This document shows, piece after piece, positions 57,983 to 64,000 of a DNA stretch of 64,000 nucleotides. Under the pieces are notes generated by a model, which saw nothing but the letters and a program-made list of their open reading frames with translations, was not told the origin of the DNA and searched no databases. The DNA comes from Megascapheus bottae (lineage: Eukaryota; Chordata; Mammalia; Rodentia; Geomyidae), in contig JANJXV010000025.1 of NCBI GenBank assembly GCA_024803745.1, forward strand, positions 22,083,110-22,147,109, read 5' to 3'. The number at the start of each line of letters is the position of its first letter. The stretch's first letter is position 1. The position numbers and the translations under genes are program-made.

Positions 57983-60630
57983 TCAGCTACTCTCTCCATC
58001 GCTGCTGATGATGCCACGCATATGGGACCAGTCTGGAGGTGCCTGACGGGGCCCATCTTCCTCTGAGTCTAGGGTCCGACAGTATAGCTCCCCTTGGGGT
58101 GTTGGTTCTCCTGAAGGGTTCCAGGCTGTGCGTCTACGTGGCCGGCCTGGGGGGCAAGGAACAAATCAGTTATCAGTCAAACCTTTTCCTCTCCTGGGCA
58201 GAAGGAAAACAAGACCCTCCCTCACCTGAGCCGCTGATGATGTTAGCCATGTCCAGTGATGCTACCTCAGCTTCCTCTTCCCGTTTCTCCTTCAGTGCTC
58301 TACACTTCTCTAAGGAAGGATTGCCTGTGGCAGGAGTAGTTCATGAGCTTCTCTCCTCCCACAAAGCCCAGGCCTTCCCTCTTCCAGCCTCCAGGGCACA
58401 CCTCACTTTACCCTTCATGCCCAGGGCTTCCAACTCAGCACGGAGGACATTCAGACGCTCTTTGTGTGAGCGACAGGAACCCAGAAGCTTCTTGTAGTTG
58501 CGATGGGCACCACAGGCCCGAATGTAGCGTTTTAGCCTCGTCACTGCGGGGTGGTCCTCTCCACGGCGACCAGAGCCAGCCTAACAAGGAAGAAGCAGCT
58601 GAAGGCCGAGCCTGCTGGGCTGGAGTTGGGGTCTCCCTCTCGGGGTGGCCTCCCGCCCTGTCTGCACCCTCACCTTGCCGCCTTTGGTCTCTGGACTCCC
58701 ATCTGAGGAAGAAGAAGAGCTTCGTGTCCTGCCTTTCTTGGAGTTCTTTTTGGAAGAGCGGCTCTTTCTCTCCTCCTTGGGACTTGTCCCTACCTCACCA
58801 TCACTCACCTCCTTCTCTGTGTCACTGTCCTCACCATTGACACTACCCGATTTGGTTGTCTTTGTAGTGCTTGGAACAGTTGCTAGCTCCGCGTCACTGT
58901 CTTCATCTTCACTGCTTCCACTATGTATTCTATCCTTACATGCAGTCCTGTCCACACTCTTTGTCTGCACCGGAGGGTCTGGGTTATCCCCACTGTTGGC
59001 TGCCTCTTTCTCCTCTTCCTCACTATCCCCCAAGTCTCTCACTAGTGTCCCTGCCCTGCTTTTCTGCTTACAGTTTCTTCCTTTCCATGCCGACCTTTCC
59101 CCATTGGTTGTGGCTCTGGACTTACAGACATCCTCCTCCTCTTCCTCCTCCTCACTGTTCTTTTGTTTCTTGGCTAGGATCTCCTCTGCCTCACTTTCCC
59201 CTTCACTTCCCTGGTGACTCTTCGCTCCTCTATGTCCCCCTGCCTTCTTTGCTTTCCTCTGGACAGGTTCTTCCTCACTGTCCTCACTATCTTCCCTGGC
59301 CTGCTTCTTGGCAGAGGGCTTGCCTGTTGCCTGCTTTTTCTTGGTCCCAGGTTTCTTCCTGGTCCTGCCCTCGCTGTACTCCTCACTGCTTTCTGATCCT
59401 CTCTTTGCCATCAGGTCCCTCTGTGGTTCTTCATCGCTGCTCTCAACTACTTTCTTTGAGGCTCCAGTTGGATTTTCCTCCTCCTTGGCTGGGGATGCCA
59501 AGCAGCCTGGGCTGGAGGCTGCAGAGCTGGGCTCTAGAAAGGACATAGGATTAGGATAAATTGCCTCTTCTCTGGAGATGGAGGGAAAGTCAAGGGGAAA
59601 CTTAAGTTATCCCTCCACATTCTTGGTTCCCGACTCGCCTCACCTCATCAACTAATGCTATAGGCCATAATGCATGCACTACAATAAATACCTTTTGAAG
59701 AGGGCACCAGTAGCTCACCCCATAATCTCAGGAGGCTGAGATATCTGAGGATCGCAATTCAAAGCCAGTCCAGGCAGGAAAGGATATGAGGCTTATCTCC
59801 AATGAACCACCAGAAAACTGTAAGTGATGTTGTGGCTCACAGTGGTAGAGTGCTAGCCTTGGGCAAAAAAAAGCTCACGGACAGTGCTCAGGTGCTGAGT
59901 TCATAACCATCCATCAATCAATGTCTTGAATCCACGAAAGGGGGGGAGAAGGTACACTAACCTGACTCAGAATTAAAGCGAAATCTTTTACTTGCTGGGT
60001 CCCTGCAGGAGTTAGGTGACCTCTTCAACTTCTTGGTAAGGTCTAGCTTCTCGTCCTTCATGGTGGAGTCATCTGCCTGTATGTGCACATCGGGCAAACA
60101 CCCCATGATTATGTCCTGCCCCACCCCTTAGCAACAAACCTTGCCTCCCGAGCCCAGGTTAGTGCCCACACCAGCATCTGCAGTAGCTCCTCCTCCACCA
60201 GCCTCTTCAGCACCTGCTTCTCCTCGGGCTCCAAGTGGTCGCGGCCCACGTGGGCCAAGTACTTCTGCCGCACGATGGAGTGTGTGGTGGTGCTAGAGAG
60301 ACAGGTGTCAAGACTAAGTCCCAGGCCGGGAGTGTGGCCTAGCATGCACGAAGACCCGGGTTCGATTCCTCGGTACCACATACATAGAAAAGCCGGAAGT
60401 GGTGCTGTGGCTCAAGTGGTAGAGCTCTAGCCTTGAGAGAAAGCCCAAGGACAGTGCTCAGGCCCTGAGTTCGAGCCCTGGGACTGGCAAAAAAGAAAAA
60501 AAAAGACCTTAAGTCCCAGTGGGCCCTCTCTGTCCACCCAGCCCCAGCTCTAGTCTCTCAGGCACCTGAGGTCAGGTCGGCCTCTGAAGAAGCTGCGCGT
60601 GAACTCCCGTATCTCACGCTCCCGCGCCAT
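57983..60630 (-). CDS. HIRIP3: HIRIP3, HIRA-interacting histone chaperone
   Basis: Seven coding exons, right to left: 60566-60630, 60172-60292, 59962-60076, 58674-59533, 58412-58580, 58226-58324 and 57983-58146 (stop TGA 57983-57985). Total 1593 nt, 530 aa (human 556), with all phases consistent. The N-terminus (residues 1-60) is a compact helical region reading REFTRSFFRGRPDL and then HLEPEEKQVLKRLVEEELLQ. The large fourth exon is a low-complexity Ser/Glu/Lys-rich region with many SSEE/DSEEE clusters that look like CK2 sites. The C-terminal third is conserved (RLKRYIRACGAHRNYKKLLG, and DWSHMRGIISSDGE at the end). Known role: binds HIRA and core histones and acts as an H2A-type chaperone through a CHZ motif. 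Differences from human are confined mainly to the acidic exon. Divergent from INO80E. Confidence 0.95.
59534..59961 (+). repeat. SINE in HIRIP3 intron 3
   Basis: A sense B1-head/Geo-tail SINE at about 59700-59905, antisense to HIRIP3; the remainder is unique. Confidence 0.65.
60325..60505 (+). repeat. ID-Geo-like dimer in HIRIP3 intron 1
   Basis: Well preserved, with a short deletion in the A-box region. It keeps the B-box-like ggttcgattcc, the right module and an A-rich tail. It lies about 60 bp from HIRIP3 exon 1. Confidence 0.8.
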
Positions 60631-61346
60631 TTTGCCCCACCTGGGATTGGTGTCTCCCGCCTTTCCGGGGGGAGGGGCGCCGGTCCGCGCGCTGGCCGCC
60701 AGCTCGCGCACGCGCACCTCGCAGCACTCCGGGGCGCCGCGCGGGCCGTTGGACCTGAGTCGCGGACCTCTGAGGCTCAAGACTTTGCCGGGCAACACTG
60801 CCTTCCCCTGGGCAGTTGGCGGGCCTCGCGGGCCTGCTCCTTAGGAGAGCGTCTCGTCTTCGAAAGTTCTTAGGAAACAATTGGGCGCCGGCAGCCTTTG
60901 AGAGCAACGTAATCAGCTCGCGACGCGGCCATCCTCCGTGGTCCCGTGCGCCCGCGATGCTGCTGTTATTTCCAAAGGCAGAAGAGGAAACGGAATCCTC
61001 GCCGAAACGTTAGGATTCTCGGAGGGACACCTTGACGGGGCAAGCCGCTAGAGCACCTTTCGAATCAGCCACGGCGCCCTCCGGCGCCCGCCATCTTTGT
61101 GACGTCACCTGCCGCTGCCGCGCCGTCCTCCGCGTAGCCACTGGAAGCTGCGTTCTTTTCCCCGTCTTTCCCGGGGGTGGGGTGGGGGGGCGGTCCGTAC
61201 GCTCCCTGCGCGCGGGGCACGCTGGGAGTTGTAGTCCGATGGGCCCGGCCTTGCAGAGTCCCCGGAAGTGGCCGCGTGAGAGGCCGAGCTGAGCCGGTTC
61301 GGGATAGCGGGACTCCGGGTACTGGGACACTGCTCCGGAGCAGGTC
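60631..61346. promoter_or_regulatory. Bidirectional CpG-island promoter, HIRIP3 and INO80E
   Basis: The two ATGs are 716 bp apart and divergent. The region is CpG-dense with no TATA box. A YY1-like CCGCCATCTT lies at 61089-61098 and a perfect CRE TGACGTCA at 61100-61107. A ZNF143-type element sits at 61217-61235 (reverse strand reads ACTACAACTCCCAGCGTGC). GC boxes are scattered. One shared regulatory region for a histone chaperone and a chromatin remodeller subunit is plausible but inferred. Confidence 0.75.
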
Positions 61347-61886
61347 ATGAACGGGCCGGCGGACGGTGAAGTGGACTATAAGAAGAAATACCGGAATCTG
61401 AAGCGGAAGCTTAAGTTCCTCATCTACGTGAGTGTGGGTGTCGGGAGGTTGTGGGAGTGCCGAGGCCTGCCGCTGAGAAGACCTCAGTTTACCCATGTGG
61501 AAGGGGGGGGCTCGGCTCGGCTGTCCTCTAGACCTCTTAGCCAACCGCCCCCGGCTAAGTGCCCGCCCCTACCCGTGTTACAGGAACACGAGTGCTTCCA
61601 GGAGGAGCTCAGGAAGGCGCAGAGGAAATTACTAAAGGTGTCCCGGGACAAGAGGTGAGACCCGATGTGGGGACCAGGGCCATATCACCTCTGGGGATCC
61701 AGCTGGCCCAGGCCTGGCATAGGACCCTAAGTACGTGGACTCTTAGGATCCAGTGAGCCTTCTAGAAGGGACAGGGGCTCCCAAGACCAATGCCGAGATG
61801 CAAATACTCACACTCTTCCACCTCTTCCCTCAGTTTCCTTCTAGACCGACTTCTGCAGTATGAGAACGTGGATGAGGATTCTTCCG
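61347..61886 (+). CDS. INO80E: INO80E, INO80 complex subunit E (5' part only)
   Basis: Three coding exons are in the window: 61347-61427, 61584-61654 and 61834-61886 (68 codons plus one base). They read [39 protein letters not shown] and [17 protein letters not shown], identical or nearly so to human. The region is a Lys/Glu-rich coiled coil. Known role: auxiliary subunit of the INO80 ATP-dependent chromatin remodelling complex. The donor at 61887 is followed by at least 2.1 kb of intron. The next exon was looked for and is not in the window, so the remaining roughly 175 residues lie to the right. Confidence 0.95.
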
Positions 61887-61995
61887 GTGAGCGGGGTCAT
61901 GAAAGTTTAGAACACAAGGTTCCTGGCACTTCAACAAGTCTTGGTGCCTTGGTGCAGCCTCCAATGGCACTTAAACCTACCTGGTTGTCTCCACC

Positions 61996-62061
<66 letters not shown>

Positions 62062-64000
62062 GATATTGGGGCCTGAACTCAAAGCCTGGGTGCTGTTCCT
62101 GAACATTTTTTTTTTTTTGCTCAAGGCTGGCCAGTTAAGCCACAACTCCACTTCTGGTTTTTTAATTGAAGATAAGAGTCTCATGGAATTTCCTCCCTGG
62201 GCTTGCTTCAAATCTGAATCTTTAGATCTCAGCCTCCTGACTGGTTAGGGTTGCAAGGATTGCAGGCATGAGCCAGTGCTCCACTTCATTCTGGTACTTT
62301 GTAAGCTGTTTTTTTTTCCTCCTTTTAATGCTGATCAAACTGACAAATTGATTTCATGACCTCTAATGAAACCCACAGTTTGAAAAGGTAGAAGATGAGC
62401 ATTTGTAAGGCTTTTGTGGGTAGGTATCACATAAAATAACTTTATACTGCAGTCCCTTTAACTATTGGTATAAAGCTGTTATGGAGCAAATAAGAGTTTG
62501 CTTTTGTTAGTAATGTTTTGAGGTACCACATAATCCCCATTATTTAATTAGTATAGGTAAAGCTAGAGAAATTGAAAGAGTACATAATCTGGTCATGCCA
62601 TCCCCCCAGCACAAGGTAAAGAGAGGGCTCTAGGAGGGCTTGCAATGAACTGTCCCTGAGGGGTTCTGGAACTAACTTTTCAGAGGACATGTTCAGTTTG
62701 CATGTACATTCCTGTAATCCCAGGGCTCTGGAGGCTGTGAGTTTGCAAACAACTTGAATTATATAAGGGGAACCTTGTTTCAAAAATGTATGGGAGAGGG
62801 TTGGGGTGGGGAGGCTCAAGAGTTTGGCCTAATGGTAGGGTACTTGCCTAGCATGCACAAAGACCTAGGTTCAATTCCTTTGTACCACATACACAGAAAA
62901 AGCCACAAATGGGGCTGTGGCTCAAGTGGTAGATCTCTAGCAAAAAAAAAAAAAAAAAAAAAGTGTCAGGCTGGGCGTGGTGGCTCAAGCCTGTAATCCT
63001 AGCTACACTAGAGGCTGAAATCTGAGGATCCCAAAAAGCCAGCCATGACACGGAAGTCCCTGAGATTCTTATCTCCAATTAACTACTAGAAAAGGGGAAG
63101 TGGGGCTATTGCTCAAGGGGTAGAAGTAGGGTGGTAGCCTTGAGCTGAAGAGCTTAGGGATCAGGCCCAGGGGTAGGGCTAGGTAAGGTTGAGCTGAAGA
63201 GCATACCACCCAGGCTCAGAGTTCGAGTTCCACAACTGACCAAAAAAAAAATGTGTCAGGCGCAGGCTGGGAGCATAGCCTAGTGGTAGAGTGTTCACCT
63301 AGCATGCACGAAGCTCTGGGTTCAATTCCTCAGTGCCATATACTGGGAAAAAACGGAAGTGGCACTGTGACTTAAGTGGCAGAGAGCTAACCTTGAGCAA
63401 AATGTGTCCAAAGACAGTGCCCATGGGGCTGGAATTTGACCTAGTGGTAGAGTGCTTGCCTAGCATACACAAAGACCCAGATTCGATTCCTTGGTGCCAC
63501 ATACATAGAAAAAGCTAGAAGTGGTAGAGCACTAGCTTCAGAAAGCTCAAGGACAGTACTCAGGCCCTGAGTTCAAGCCCCAGGACTGGCCAAAAAAAAA
63601 AAAATCACAAAGGCAGTGCCCAGGCCCTTCGCGCAAGCCCTAGGACTAGCCCCCCCACACCAAAAAAAAAAAATTGTCAGGCACCGATGGCTCTCACCTA
63701 TAATCCTAGGTACTCAAGAGGTTGAGATTTGAGGTTTGTGGTTTGAAGCCAGCCCAAGCAGGGAAATGTAGTATCTCCAATACAACTCCCAAAAGTCCAG
63801 AAGTGTATCTGTGGTTCAAGTGGTAAAGCACTACCCTTGAGTGAAAAAAGATCAGGGGGCAGCACCAGGCCCTGAATTCAAGCCCTGGGACTAGCACATT
63901 CATGTTCCCCTCCCCAAAAAAGAAACCCAGAATAATAAAAACAGAAATTGTTGGGGATAGTATATATTGTGTATAGCCATTATTATGTGTGTGAATGATA
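61887..64000. repeat. INO80E intron 3 repeats
   Basis: (TG)n at about 61999-62060, running into an antisense B1-head SINE (about 62060-62290). Sense ID-Geo piece at about 62812-62960. Sense B1-head/Geo-tail SINE at about 62968-63245. A nested sense ID-Geo pair at about 63262-63660. Sense B1-head SINE at about 63676-63900. The stretch 62291-62690 is unique. Confidence 0.65.

Noticed and set aside
58645..59548. Long plus-strand frames of 190-225 codons
   Set aside because: Antisense shadows of the acidic, repeat-like HIRIP3 exon 4; the HIRIP3 frame is supported by homology and splice phase.
61887..64000. Fourth coding exon of INO80E
   Set aside because: Searched for the next expected Ser/Asp-rich coding block; only repeats and unique intron DNA are seen.

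Overview
This is a stretch of a mammalian nuclear genome. Genes are split into exons with GT..AG introns, promoters are CpG-rich, 3' ends carry AATAAA-type signals, and the non-coding DNA is packed with SINEs, L1 fragments, MIRs and microsatellites. The commonest SINE is a dimer. Its left half resembles a rodent ID element (tRNA-Ala-like, with pol III A and B boxes) and its right half is a module unlike ID or B1. That architecture fits the IDL-Geo SINE described from Geomyoidea, so I infer a kangaroo rat, pocket mouse or pocket gopher. B1-like, MIR and old L1 copies are also present. No database search was possible; gene names rest on recognising the translated exons.

Layout, left to right: ASPHD1 (+, CDS 1863-5659), KCTD13 (-, 6527-17637), a gene-free SINE/L1-rich interval (about 18.0-29.4 kb), TMEM219 (+, 30693-36200), TAOK2 (+, 42359-55791 with two alternative 3' ends), HIRIP3 (-, 57983-60630) and the 5' part of INO80E (+, from 61347, running off the right edge). 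This is the gene order I know from human chromosome 16p11.2, the autism/schizophrenia-associated CNV interval. Five genes are complete. Exon junctions keep frame throughout, and the protein lengths (ASPHD1 366 aa, KCTD13 329, TMEM219 240, TAOK2 1230 and 1049, HIRIP3 530) are at or near those of the human proteins.

ASPHD1 and KCTD13 are convergent with closely spaced 3' ends. TAOK2 and HIRIP3 are also convergent. HIRIP3 and INO80E are divergent and share a CpG-rich promoter region of about 0.7 kb with a perfect CRE and a ZNF143-type motif. The genes are not an operon-like unit. They cover a predicted hydroxylase-like membrane protein, a CUL3 adaptor, a cell-death receptor, a MAP3K, a histone chaperone and an INO80 subunit.

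I found no undescribed biological system. The most interesting signals are retroposon biology (repeated nested SINE insertions with clear target-site duplications, and two dimeric SINE families sharing a 3' module) and transcript architecture (alternative TAOK2 ends, an in-frame tandem acceptor in TAOK2, and a spliced 3' UTR in TMEM219).
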